Both the position numbers and the translations under genes were made by a program. Positions 51,628 to 60,649 of a stretch of DNA of 64,000 nt are shown here, piece after piece. The stretch's first letter is position 1. The number at the start of each line of letters is the position of its first letter. The notes under the pieces were generated by a model. It was not told the origin of the DNA and ran no database searches. It saw only the letters and a program-made list of their open reading frames with translations. The stretch is from JASLEW01 sp035544875 (lineage in GTDB: Bacteria; Acidobacteriota; Thermoanaerobaculia; Multivoradales; UBA5704), in the NCBI GenBank assembly GCA_035544875.1, contig DASZZP010000062.1, positions 147,916 through 211,915 of the forward strand, read 5' to 3'.

Positions 51628-54273
51628 ATGAGAGTGATTCTGGGAGCTGGGCACATCCTGGTCGTGGCCCTCGGCATCCTGGGCGGCTGCGGCATGCTCT
51701 TGCGTTCGCTCTTGCCGTGGCGCGCTCGACCCTTCCTGCCACTCCTCGCGCCATTCCTGGGCCTCGCCCTGATCTCCGGGATCTGCCATGCCCTCGGCGT
51801 CTTGGGGCTGCCCTTGGCGCACATGACCTGGCTTTTCATCGGGCTGACGGCGGTTGGTTGGGGAACGGCTCTCATTCGCCGCCGCCTCCGCTGGCCGCCG
51901 CGCGAGATCCTGATGGTCCTCGCCATCTGCTCGCTGGCCTTTCTCCTCGCGGCACTTCCCCTGCTTTCGCTTGGTTACCTGACGACGGTGGGCTCGACGC
52001 TCGATGCCGTCTCCTACGCGACGCGCGCCGAGTATTTGCAGCATGCGGCGCTGCGCCCGCCGGATCCCGCACCCGGCCAGACCTTTCTCGCCGCGGCCCA
52101 AGCGGGCATGTTTCTGCGCGCCGGGGACGTCTACCTGGTCGGCTTGCTCGGCCTGCTGACCGGACACCGCAGCTTCGAGCTGCTGACTCTGGTCATGGCA
52201 CTTTTTTTCGCCCTCACTCCCGGCACGGTCTTTGTCTGGGCGCGGCTATCCCTGCGGCTGTCGCAACGCACTTCGTTGCTGGCCTCCGGGCTCGTCGCGA
52301 TCAACAACCTACTGCTCTGGGCGGTCCTCGGCGATTTCCTCGGGCAAGTGATCGGATTGAGCCTGTTTCCCCTATTGCTCGTTTTTGGAGTCGAGGGATG
52401 GCGGCGGCGTGGCTGGCGAACGGCGGCCGTGTTCGGCGTTTTCCTGGCGACCCTGGCGTCCATCTACCCGGTCTTCGCCGTCTATGCCGTTGTCGCCATG
52501 TTCATCTACTGGCTCGTAGAATGGATACGCCTGCAGCACCGCTGGCGGGACCTGCCGCGCCGGGCCTCCTGGTGGCTGACGATGGCCGGTTGCGCCGTGC
52601 TCGCAAACGGTGTCGCGTTCTACCGCTCGTTCACGGAGCTGAGCAGGGTCGCCAAGCTCCTGCAGCCGGAGGGGGCGCAGTACGTTGGGCCCGGCGACAT
52701 CCTCGTCTTCCCGAATGCCGATGAGATCGCCGGCCTGATCAGCCACAGGGCGGCGCAGATGGGCCAGATTCTGTGGTCCTTTCCCCGGGGGGCCACCATC
52801 GTTCTGGCCCTGGTGGCGCTGGGATACCTCGTGTACGGCTGGTGGAAGCTGGCTCCGCGTTCACGGGTGGCCGCAGGCATTCTCTTGCTGGTCAGCGCGG
52901 CCCTGGCTGCCCAGCAGCGTTTCGGCGTCAACCTGCCCCATGGCTATCCCTACGGCTACTTCAAGGCGGTGTCGCTGATTCCCCTCGAAGCTCTGGTGCT
53001 GCTCGCCGCGGGCCTCGCCGCCTCCTGGCGAAGGCCCGCGCTGCGCGCCGTGACCGGCCTCGCGGCGCTCGCAATTGTGGCCCTCAACTTGATGAACACC
53101 GCGTGGACTCTTCGCCACGCTCGCGAGGACTGCGTCGTGGTCACGCGCGAGCTGATTGGAGTCGGTCGAGCAGCGGCGGCGGCGCCCGCCGCGGCGTGGA
53201 TCTTGCTCGACGTGTCGGGTGACATGGAGAGGCTCTGGATACAGTATCTCTGGAGAGACCAGCTGCGGCTGGCGGATCGAAGGGCTCCTCGTCCGGCGCC
53301 TCATGCGCCTTTCTTCCGCTGGGCCCTGGTCGAGAAGCAGCTGGACGAGAAGCGGCGCCCATTGGGCGAGCCCTGGTACGACCCGGCGCAATACGTCGTT
53401 GCATGGCAGGACGACAGATTCGCTCTCCGGCGGCGTCGCGACGCCATACTGGCGACCATGAGTTGGGAGGCCCCGGTCCTGCGGCCGAGCGAGCTCCTCG
53501 ATCTCGAGCTGACACCGGAGCGGCAGACGATGCAGGGGAAGCTTGCGGAAAGGCGAGACGAGGCCGAGCTGGCCCCAGGGACTCCCAGCCTGATGCAGAT
53601 TATCGCCTTCGGCACCGGCAGCACCCCGGCGCGGCTCGAGGTGGACGGAGCGGCGCCGCTGGCCCTCGGCACCGGCGGCTGGCTGCTCGAACTCGAGCTG
53701 GCATGCCGCCCCGACCCCAATCGAGTCAAGATTCGCAACATCGGAGACGCGAACGTCCTGCTGAGCGAGATCAAGGTGCTGAGCTCGGTACCTGACAGGC
53801 CGCACGCCTGCTTTGGCACGACCCCGCTCGAGATGGGGGTCGCCTACGTGGAGCAGGAGGTCGCCGCACCGCGAATCCGTTACAAAGTCCTCCTGTGGAA
53901 CCCGCGGAACGCGGACAATCGCCTCTACAAGCTTGGAATCTGCATTGCCAACGTCACAACCGGCCGGCTCTTTGGCGCCTGGTCCGTCCCGTTCGCCGCC
54001 GGCGAGCGCGCCCAGCGTGGCAGCCTCGAGATCGACCTCCGGGGTCGCCGGTCGCAGGCCGAGGTCGATGGCCGGCCGATCGCGGCCCTCGACGTCCTGG
54101 ATCCCGATCCCGGCATCGGGAGCTTTGCCATCTCGAGCGTGGTGTGGCAGCTCAACCCCCTGGCACAGGTCTCGGTTAACGACAGCCTCTGGTTCGAGCG
54201 GACGAGTGACGGATCGATCACGATCACGGCGGCCAGCTCGCACGCTCCCCTTACGGCGATCTTCCCACGGTGA
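51628..54273 (+). CDS. Large membrane protein, GT-C-like, with C-terminal soluble domain
   Basis: An 881-residue integral membrane protein. About 12 helices occupy the first 490 residues (LVVALGILGGCGMLLRSLLP, FLLAALPLLSLGYLTTVGS, VIGLSLFPLLLVFGVEGW and others). After the early helices comes GSTLDAVSYATRAEYLQHA, with an acidic residue in the position of the GT-C loop. The last 330 residues are soluble and beta-rich (LEVDGAAPLALGTGGWLLEL, FGAWSVPFAAGERAQRG, VSVNDSLWFERTSDGSIT). The exact family was not recognised. It follows the ATPase gene by 19 bases and probably ends this operon. Possible roles are glycan polymerisation, ligation or modification outside the membrane. Confidence 0.75.
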   Translation: MRVILGAGHILVVALGILGGCGMLLRSLLPWRARPFLPLLAPFLGLALISGICHALGVLGLPLAHMTWLFIGLTAVGWGTALIRRRLRWPPREILMVLAICSLAFLLAALPLLSLGYLTTVGSTLDAVSYATRAEYLQHAALRPPDPAPGQTFLAAAQAGMFLRAGDVYLVGLLGLLTGHRSFELLTLVMALFFALTPGTVFVWARLSLRLSQRTSLLASGLVAINNLLLWAVLGDFLGQVIGLSLFPLLLVFGVEGWRRRGWRTAAVFGVFLATLASIYPVFAVYAVVAMFIYWLVEWIRLQHRWRDLPRRASWWLTMAGCAVLANGVAFYRSFTELSRVAKLLQPEGAQYVGPGDILVFPNADEIAGLISHRAAQMGQILWSFPRGATIVLALVALGYLVYGWWKLAPRSRVAAGILLLVSAALAAQQRFGVNLPHGYPYGYFKAVSLIPLEALVLLAAGLAASWRRPALRAVTGLAALAIVALNLMNTAWTLRHAREDCVVVTRELIGVGRAAAAAPAAAWILLDVSGDMERLWIQYLWRDQLRLADRRAPRPAPHAPFFRWALVEKQLDEKRRPLGEPWYDPAQYVVAWQDDRFALRRRRDAILATMSWEAPVLRPSELLDLELTPERQTMQGKLAERRDEAELAPGTPSLMQIIAFGTGSTPARLEVDGAAPLALGTGGWLLELELACRPDPNRVKIRNIGDANVLLSEIKVLSSVPDRPHACFGTTPLEMGVAYVEQEVAAPRIRYKVLLWNPRNADNRLYKLGICIANVTTGRLFGAWSVPFAAGERAQRGSLEIDLRGRRSQAEVDGRPIAALDVLDPDPGIGSFAISSVVWQLNPLAQVSVNDSLWFERTSDGSITITAASSHAPLTAIFPR

Positions 54274-54416
54274 GAGACATCCTGGCGATCATACCGGTAC
54301 CGCCCGCCAGGGCCGCAGGCTGGCAGCGTCGCCTTCGCTGAGCGGCAAGGCGGCCGCCCACAGGTGCCGCAGCGCGCCGGACGGGACCTCGAGTGGAGGT
54401 TTCAGCCGCGCGTCAC

Positions 54417-54422
54417 TATACT
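54417..54422 (+). promoter_or_regulatory. -10 box at the DPM1-like GT2 start
   Basis: TATACT ends six bases before the ATG at 54429. Transcription would start on the A of the ATG. No strong -35 box is visible. Confidence 0.45.
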
Positions 54423-54428
54423 CCCGCG

Positions 54429-55469
54429 ATGATCCCTTCGCGCGCCGGGCAGGGTGGTGATCAACGAGGTTTCGCGCCTCTGGAGCTCGGAGCCGATCTG
54501 GTGCGCGTAGCGGTCGTCATTCCGGCCTTCCGGGTCGCTGGACACATCGAGAAGGTCATCCGAGCGATCCCGGAGCTCGTCTCGGAGATCATCGTCGTCG
54601 ACGACGCCAGTCCCGACGATACCGCGCAGATTGTCAGCGACCTTGGGGATCCTCGCGTCCACCTGCTGCGCCACGAGCACAACGGCGGCGTCGGCGCCGC
54701 CATGATCACCGGCTACCGCCTCGCACTCGAGCTCGGGGCGGACATCGTCGTCAAGATGGACGGCGACGATCAGATGGATCCGCAGTACCTGGTGCCGTTG
54801 ATCGAGCCGCTGCTTAGCGGCGCGGCCGACTACACCAAGGGCAGCCGGTTCTTTTTCACCCGCCAGCTCCGGAAGATGCCACGCCTGCGCCGGGTCGGGA
54901 ACCTGGCCCTCTCGTTCCTGACCAAAGCCTCGTCGGGCTACTGGGATGTCTTCGACCCGACCAACGGGTATACGGCGGTCCATCGCGGAGTGCTCGAGGT
55001 GCTCGACTGGAGCAACGTCGATCGGCGCTGGTTTTTTGAGACCTCCATTCTGATCGAGCTGAGCCTGGCGCGGGCGGTCGTCCGAGACGTTCAAATCCCG
55101 GCCAAATACGCCGACGAACGCAGCTCGCTCTCGGAGGTGAGGGCGGTGTTCCGGTTCCCTGCCAAGCTCCTCGCCGCCTTCTTCCGCCGGATCTGGTTGC
55201 AGTACTTCGTCCGCGAGTTCACGCCCGTGTCGCTCTTCCTGGTCGCCGGCCTGTTCCTGTCCACCTTTGGGACAGTGTGGGGCATGGTGCACTGGGTGCG
55301 GTCGGGGCAGACCGGCGTCGAGGCTTCGACGGGCACAGTGATGATCGCCGTCGTGCCGTTGATCCTGGGTGTGCAGCTCCTCCTACAGGCCGTGAGCCTC
55401 GACATCCAGGGCACCCCCAAGGTGCCTCTCTCGAGTTCTCCGCGACGTTGGTCGCGGCCTAACGGATGA
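54429..55469 (+). CDS. DPM1-like GT2 glycosyltransferase with membrane anchor
   Basis: A 346-residue polyprenyl-phosphate glycosyltransferase. The GT-A domain shows VRVAVVIPAFRVAGHIEKVI, IIVVDDASPDDT, HNGGVGAAMITGYRLALELG, the metal site KMDGDDQMDPQYLVPLI, and FDPTNGYTAVHRGVLE. Two C-terminal membrane helices (SLFLVAGLFLSTFGTVWGM and TVMIAVVPLILGVQLLLQAV) anchor it. ATG 54429 follows a TATACT by six bases, giving a leaderless transcript; a GTG at 54501 with GGAG eight bases upstream is an alternative start. Its stop overlaps the ATG of the three-domain oxidoreductase gene, so the two are coupled. Confidence 0.88.
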   Translation: MIPSRAGQGGDQRGFAPLELGADLVRVAVVIPAFRVAGHIEKVIRAIPELVSEIIVVDDASPDDTAQIVSDLGDPRVHLLRHEHNGGVGAAMITGYRLALELGADIVVKMDGDDQMDPQYLVPLIEPLLSGAADYTKGSRFFFTRQLRKMPRLRRVGNLALSFLTKASSGYWDVFDPTNGYTAVHRGVLEVLDWSNVDRRWFFETSILIELSLARAVVRDVQIPAKYADERSSLSEVRAVFRFPAKLLAAFFRRIWLQYFVREFTPVSLFLVAGLFLSTFGTVWGMVHWVRSGQTGVEASTGTVMIAVVPLILGVQLLLQAVSLDIQGTPKVPLSSSPRRWSRPNG

Positions 55470-58291
55470 GGATCCTGGTCACCGGAGCTACGGGGTTCAT
55501 CGGTAGCGAGGTCGTTTCCGCAGCGCTCGCCGCGGGGCACGAGGTCCGGTCCCTGGCGCGGCGCGACTGGACCGGCCCTCCGCACGTGCCCCTGCGGCAC
55601 CGGTTCTTCGGACGCCTGCCCTTGGACCTCCCGGCGGAGTGCCTGGAGGGGGCCGACGCGGTCGTCCATTGCGCTGCGGTCTCCGACCCCAGCGAGCGCC
55701 GCTCGCACGCGGTCAACGTGGTGGGAACGCTCGCCCTGGCCCGCGCCGCACAGGAGGCGGGGACGCGTACGCTCGTGTTCCTGTCGTCGCAGTCCGCTCG
55801 GCCCGACAGCGCCTCTCCATATGGCAAGAGCAAGCACGAGGCGGAGCGGCAGCTCCTTCTCCTGCAGGGTCTCGAGGTGGTCGTCCTCCGTCCCGGGCTG
55901 GTCTGCGGCCTCGGCGGCCTCTTCGGACGCATGGTAGGGCTCGTCCGGGGTCTACCGGCGGTCCCAGTGCTGGCCGGCGGCTCGATCGTCCAGCCGGTCC
56001 TGGTCGACGACTTGGTGCGCGCCATCCTGGGCTGCCTGGAAGAATCGCGCGTGCTCGCAGGCAAGGTCTACTGCATCGGTGAGGAGGAGGGGACCACGCT
56101 GCGCCGGATGCTCGGACTCATCGGGAATGAGGTTGCGCCGCGGGGCAAGCTCCTTCTCTCGGTGCCCACCGCTCCTCTATCGATGGCCGTCCGTGCGGCC
56201 GAGGTTCTGCGCATCCCCCTGCCCATCAACAGCGCCAACCTGACGGGGGCGCGCTCAGCGCAGCGCATGGACACCGCCCGCGATATGGAGAGGCTGGGCG
56301 TGCCGCGGCGCACCGCCGCCGAGATCGTCCACCTGGCGCTCGCCCGCCGGTCGCGTGAAGCGGAGGCCACGTCCGGCGTGGGGGCCGCGAAGACACTGCT
56401 CATCGGCGCCGGGCGGATCGGCCTGGTGCACGCCGTCACCCTCTCCCGATTGCCGGGAATGGTCCTGAGCGGTACGGTGGACACCAACCCTGGGGCTCGG
56501 CGCCTGATGCTGAGCATGGGGGTGCGGACGAACTGCTACTCCACCCTGGAAGAGGCGGTACGGAGCGGCGGTTTCGACGCCGCGGTGATCGCCACTCCGC
56601 CGGCGAGCCACCTCGAGCTCGCCCGCGCATCCCTGGAACGCGGGCTCCGCACGCTCATCGAGAAGCCGGCGTGCGCCGGCGAGCCGCAGCTCCCGACTTT
56701 CGAGGCGCTGGGAGAGCAGGCCGGCGACCGGGCCCTGGTAGGATACCTGATGGTGCGGGTGCCGCATGTGAGCACCTGGCTCTCCCGGCTCCATCGCGGC
56801 GAGCTGGGTACGGTCCGCGGCTTCGCGGGCCTGACGCTCCTGTCACTGATCGGCAAGTCCAGCCCCGACCGCTGGGAGACGCGCAAGCAGAGCTCGAGTG
56901 GAGGGGTGCTGGCGAACTCGTCGAGCCATGTGCTCTCCGCGATCTACGAGGCTTTCGGCCCGCCGCTCCGCGTGGTCGTCCAGACGCGCCGCCTCTTCTC
57001 GCGCGAAGTCGAGGACTCCGCGGTCATCCGCTTCGAGTACGACGGGTTCTCGGGGGTTCACTATTCGAGCTGGTCCATCGAGGGGTTCCAGCGGCAGGAG
57101 AACCGCTTGGTCGTGTGGACCGACCGCGGTCGGCTCACCCTGACCCTAAGCACTGGGCTGTTCGAGCGCGCCGACGGGGAGATCGAGCTGACTCACCAGC
57201 TCGAAGACGAGGTAGGTTTCAACCTGGCCCCCGACTATGCCGGCGGCGGAATCGCCGCCGAGCTCCGAGATCTGGGCGCGAACCATCCGCCCGCTGCGGA
57301 CGGCCCCGCGATGACGCTGTCGCGCGCTCTCGGGATCGAGAAGCTGCTCTTCTCGGTCTACGCGGCGGCGCAGGAGGTCGACCGTTTCGACCCTGGGCTC
57401 GCCGCTGGCGGAGCCCCTGCGGAGGAGGCACCGGCGCACCCGCCGTGGCAGTTCGTGGAGCCGAAGCAGGAACGGCGGATCTGCGACCTGCGGGAGGTGG
57501 AGCCGGAGCGCTTGGCGGAGCTGGATCTCGCCGGCGGCGGTTGGGACGGAGCGTTGGTGTATACGGATGGGTTCGCCCCGTCCGCGCGGCGCGTCGACGG
57601 GCGGCATCTCCGAGTTACCGTGCCGAACTTCCTGCGCCAGACCCGCTGGATCAACGAGAAGCGTTACCTCGACGTGCTGCGTTCGTTCGGCCTGCGCGGT
57701 GCGGTGCGGGCCGCTCTCGTGGCAACCCCGCCGGTGGCGCGGGAGCGCGGCGTCGGCTTCTGGGCCGCGGCAGGCGCGCTTCTCGCGGGGGATCTCGCCC
57801 GGATCCCGGCGTCGTTTACCGGCACCTTGCTGCTCCACCCCTACCTGGCCGACCTCGCCTTGGCTCTCGACCGGCTTGACCGGCTCGAGGCGTTGATCGG
57901 CATCCTGCGCCGGCAGCGGCCGCGGGCCCGGGTCGGCTTCCATTCGAACCTATGGCGCGACGCTCTCAATGCGGCAGCCCTGCTGGAAATCACGCCGGAC
58001 GCGCTGTCGCTTCTCGCTTCGCCTACAGGCCGCACCCTGGCCCGAGCCAGGGCGGCCCTCGAACTCGATCCGGCCCTGAGCGGAATCGAGCTGACCGCAG
58101 AGGTCGGACCCGCGCCGCTCGAGGTCCACCGCCTGGCCTTCGCCGACCCGCGGCGCTGGATGGCTGGAGCCGACGCCGTCCTGATCGGCGCCCTCGCCGA
58201 CGACCGGCTGTTCGCCGCGGTCAAGCGGGACATGGCTGAGCACTGGGAGAGCGCGTTCGCCGGAATGGCGCCGCCCGCTGTCCTATGGTAG
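55466..58291 (+). CDS. Triple fusion: SDR epimerase, Gfo/Idh oxidoreductase, unknown domain
   Basis: A 941-residue fusion. Residues 1-300 are an NAD(P)-dependent epimerase-like SDR (ILVTGATGFIGSEVVSAALA, VVHCAAVSDPSERRSH, SPYGKSKHEAERQLL with the Tyr-Lys pair). Residues about 308-650 are a Gfo/Idh/MocA oxidoreductase (TLLIGAGRIGLVHAVTLSRL, VIATPPASHLELARASLERG, and the EKP motif in LIEKPACAG). Residues about 665-941 are a third domain that I do not recognise, with RICDLREVEPERLAELDLAG, TVPNFLRQTRWINEKRYLD, LLLHPYLADLALALDRLDR and VGFHSNLWRDALNAAALLE; its alternating helix-strand pattern could be a TIM barrel. It probably makes a modified sugar nucleotide. Start and stop are tightly coupled to neighbours. 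Confidence 0.85.
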   Translation: MRILVTGATGFIGSEVVSAALAAGHEVRSLARRDWTGPPHVPLRHRFFGRLPLDLPAECLEGADAVVHCAAVSDPSERRSHAVNVVGTLALARAAQEAGTRTLVFLSSQSARPDSASPYGKSKHEAERQLLLLQGLEVVVLRPGLVCGLGGLFGRMVGLVRGLPAVPVLAGGSIVQPVLVDDLVRAILGCLEESRVLAGKVYCIGEEEGTTLRRMLGLIGNEVAPRGKLLLSVPTAPLSMAVRAAEVLRIPLPINSANLTGARSAQRMDTARDMERLGVPRRTAAEIVHLALARRSREAEATSGVGAAKTLLIGAGRIGLVHAVTLSRLPGMVLSGTVDTNPGARRLMLSMGVRTNCYSTLEEAVRSGGFDAAVIATPPASHLELARASLERGLRTLIEKPACAGEPQLPTFEALGEQAGDRALVGYLMVRVPHVSTWLSRLHRGELGTVRGFAGLTLLSLIGKSSPDRWETRKQSSSGGVLANSSSHVLSAIYEAFGPPLRVVVQTRRLFSREVEDSAVIRFEYDGFSGVHYSSWSIEGFQRQENRLVVWTDRGRLTLTLSTGLFERADGEIELTHQLEDEVGFNLAPDYAGGGIAAELRDLGANHPPAADGPAMTLSRALGIEKLLFSVYAAAQEVDRFDPGLAAGGAPAEEAPAHPPWQFVEPKQERRICDLREVEPERLAELDLAGGGWDGALVYTDGFAPSARRVDGRHLRVTVPNFLRQTRWINEKRYLDVLRSFGLRGAVRAALVATPPVARERGVGFWAAAGALLAGDLARIPASFTGTLLLHPYLADLALALDRLDRLEALIGILRRQRPRARVGFHSNLWRDALNAAALLEITPDALSLLASPTGRTLARARAALELDPALSGIELTAEVGPAPLEVHRLAFADPRRWMAGADAVLIGALADDRLFAAVKRDMAEHWESAFAGMAPPAVLW

Positions 58292-58307
58292 GGGAAGAGG
58301 AGCCGCC

Positions 58308-59168
58308 ATGGGGTTGATCGAAGCGCTGCGCGGCTGGCTGACCGAGCCCGAGCTGCGCGAGATCGATCCAGACAGCGCCGAATTCACTCGCGCCCACCGC
58401 CGCATCCTGGAGCGCAAACGGCTGCTGCGGCGCCTCTTCGCCGAGTTCTGCGAGCGCTGCCTGGAAGCCGACCGGCGTTACTTCACCGCCTGCCCGTCCG
58501 AGCTCCGCCTCGAGATCGGCAGCGGCGCCGGCGTCATGAAGGAGGTCTTCCCCGACGTCCTGACCAGCGACGTCAAGCGCCTGTCCGATGTCGACTTGGT
58601 GCTCCGGGCCGAGGATCTCCCGTTCGCGGACGGCAGCCTCAGGGCGATTTACGGGATCAACGTCTTCCATCACGTCTCCGACCCGCGGGACTTCTTTCGC
58701 GAGACCGTCCGGGCGCTCGCGCCGGGAGGTGGGCTGGTGTTGATCGAGCCCTACTACGGTCCCCTGGCGCGCCTGCTCTTCAAGCGACTCTTCACCCAGG
58801 AATCGTACGAGATGAACGTGGAGGAGTGGCCTCGGCACCGTCGCGAGCAGGTGGCTTCCAACGCGAATCAGGCTCTCTCGTACGTCGTCCTGCGGCGCGA
58901 CCGAGCCCAGTGGGAGCGGGAGTTCCCTTCTCTCGAGCTGGTGGTCGACGAGCCCCATACCCACATGACGTATCTCCTGAGTGGCGGGGTGAACTTCCGC
59001 CAGCTCATCCCCTCCGTTCTGGGCGAATGGCTGGCCGCTCTCGAGAGCAAGTTGGATTCATTGAACCCCGTCCTGGCGCTCGAGCACACGCTGGTCATCC
59101 GTAAGAGGCGCCAGGCGGACCGTCCCTCCTCCTGCGACGCCAGCGATCACGTTCCGGGCTTGGCGTGA
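58308..59168 (+). CDS. Class I SAM-dependent methyltransferase
   Basis: A 286-residue methyltransferase similar in layout to the one at 28194-28973. RLEIGSGAGVMKEVFPDVLT is motif I, then VLRAEDLPFADGSLRAIYGI and VFHHVSDPRDFFRETVRALA. The C-terminal half has LVLIEPYYGPLARLLFKRLF and HMTYLLSGGVNFRQLIPSVL, matching segments of the 28194 protein (VLIEPWVTPWSRFVFS, FRYLLSGGISLRFSMPG). GAGGAG lies about six bases before the ATG. It ends the operon begun at 54429, 16 bases after the triple-fusion gene. Expected to methylate a sugar or lipid-linked intermediate. Confidence 0.87.
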   Translation: MGLIEALRGWLTEPELREIDPDSAEFTRAHRRILERKRLLRRLFAEFCERCLEADRRYFTACPSELRLEIGSGAGVMKEVFPDVLTSDVKRLSDVDLVLRAEDLPFADGSLRAIYGINVFHHVSDPRDFFRETVRALAPGGGLVLIEPYYGPLARLLFKRLFTQESYEMNVEEWPRHRREQVASNANQALSYVVLRRDRAQWEREFPSLELVVDEPHTHMTYLLSGGVNFRQLIPSVLGEWLAALESKLDSLNPVLALEHTLVIRKRRQADRPSSCDASDHVPGLA

Positions 59169-59340
59169 GAGGCACCGTACCGAGTCCCGGACCTTCCTAA
59201 CCAGAGTGGCCGCCGAGCACGGTGGCGTCAGCGGGTGGCGGCGGGCACCGTCGGCAATCAGTCCCCCACGATCGCCTCGACGAGTTCAAAAACGGTACGG
59301 ATGCCCGCCGGGAACACTCCCAGACACAACAGACAGAGGT

Positions 59341-60528
59341 TCAAACGCTGCCTAGCACCGCCTCGTAGACGTCGATCAGCTGGCGGGCGACGCGGCCCGG
59401 GTCGTGACGGCGAGCCAGGAGGGCGCGCCCGCCGCGCACCAGGGCGTCGGCCAGGGCCGGCTCACGGTGCAGCCGCGCGAGGGCGGCGGCGAACTCCTCG
59501 GCGCCGTGGGCCACCAGCAGCTCCCGCCCGTCGGCGGCCGCGAGGCCGGCTAGCCCCTGGGGCGTTCCCACCACCGGCACGCCGCGCGCCCATGCTTCCA
59601 GCACCTTCATGCGCACTCCCGAGCCGATCCGCAGCGGCACGGCATGGAGCGAGCCGCGGGCGAAGGCGGCGGCGCTGTCGGCCGGCGCCTCATGCCATGC
59701 AACGCCTGGCGGCCCATCCAGTCCCGGGCCGCGGGGACGCTCGGGTCCTGGCCCGAACAGGTGCAGCTGGGCCGCTGGCAGGAGGCGGCGCACCGCGGGC
59801 CAGATCTCGGCCAGGAACCAGGCGGCCGCATCGCGGTTGGGAAGCCAGCCGCGGCTGCCCAGCACCACTACCGCCGGCGCGCCGGGGAGAGGCGCCGGAC
59901 CCGCCGGGAGGGAGGCCGGAAAGGGCGCCGGCACCGTCAGCACGCGGCCGCCGCCGCGCGCCAGGGCGCGCAGGCTGGCGGCGTCCTCCTCGCTGAGCGC
60001 CAGGGTAGCCGCTGCGCCGGCAACGGCCTGTCCCTCCCAGACCGCCAGCCGGGCGGCCTCGGTCGCTCCCAGACGGCCTCGTCCCGCGGCAGCCCACAGG
60101 GCGCTCTCGACGTTTTGCGCGCGCAGCACCAGCGGCAGCCCACGACGGTGGGCCGGAGCGGTCTGGGGCACCGCCTGCAGCTGCTCGGCATGAACCAGGT
60201 CGAAGCGGCGCGCGGCGACCAGGCGGGCGACCTCCCGGCGCACCACGGCGCGCGAGTGGCGGGCGATCGACAGCGGCTCGCGCCGCAAGGCCGCCCGGAC
60301 GAGGGTCGCCAGCGGGCCCGCCGGGCGTTGGCGAACCAGGAGCGGCTCACACCAGGGCTCCAGCGCCGCCGCGACCGCCGCCGGATCGAAGCGCTCGGGA
60401 TCGATCGGCGCGACCAGCGTCGGCCGCACTCCCGCCGCCGCCAGCCCTTCCAGGGTGTGACGCAGCAGCAGCCGCCCGCCGTCGATCGGCGGCCAGGGGG
60501 CCTTGGTGGCGACGAGAAGGATTTTCAA
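59341..60528 (-). CDS. GT4-family glycosyltransferase
   Basis: A 395-residue GT-B enzyme. The N-terminal half begins KILLVATKAPWPPIDGGRLL and has FDLVHAEQLQAVPQ. The donor-binding half has VVVLGSRGWLPNRDAAAWFL, LHLFGPGPERP, then VPLRIGSGVRMKVLEAWARG and VPVVGTPQGLAGLA, which carries the nucleotide-sugar site. This pattern recalls the glycosyltransferases linked to exosortase systems, but no exosortase lies here. The TTG at 60528 gives the usual start; a GTG at 60573 would add 15 residues. No Shine-Dalgarno is clear. It diverges from the repeat-protein gene at 60650. Confidence 0.85.
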   Translation of the reverse strand: MKILLVATKAPWPPIDGGRLLLRHTLEGLAAAGVRPTLVAPIDPERFDPAAVAAALEPWCEPLLVRQRPAGPLATLVRAALRREPLSIARHSRAVVRREVARLVAARRFDLVHAEQLQAVPQTAPAHRRGLPLVLRAQNVESALWAAAGRGRLGATEAARLAVWEGQAVAGAAATLALSEEDAASLRALARGGGRVLTVPAPFPASLPAGPAPLPGAPAVVVLGSRGWLPNRDAAAWFLAEIWPAVRRLLPAAQLHLFGPGPERPRGPGLDGPPGVAWHEAPADSAAAFARGSLHAVPLRIGSGVRMKVLEAWARGVPVVGTPQGLAGLAAADGRELLVAHGAEEFAAALARLHREPALADALVRGGRALLARRHDPGRVARQLIDVYEAVLGSV

Positions 60529-60649
60529 GCGACGCGGTCCGCCGCTGGGGAGCAGAGCACGTTTCGCGCGCACTGCCAAGCCCAGCAGGGAGTGTGCTAC
60601 TGTGCAATTCCTCATGCTTTGATGCGTAGCGAGCCTCGAGGAGGGCTTC

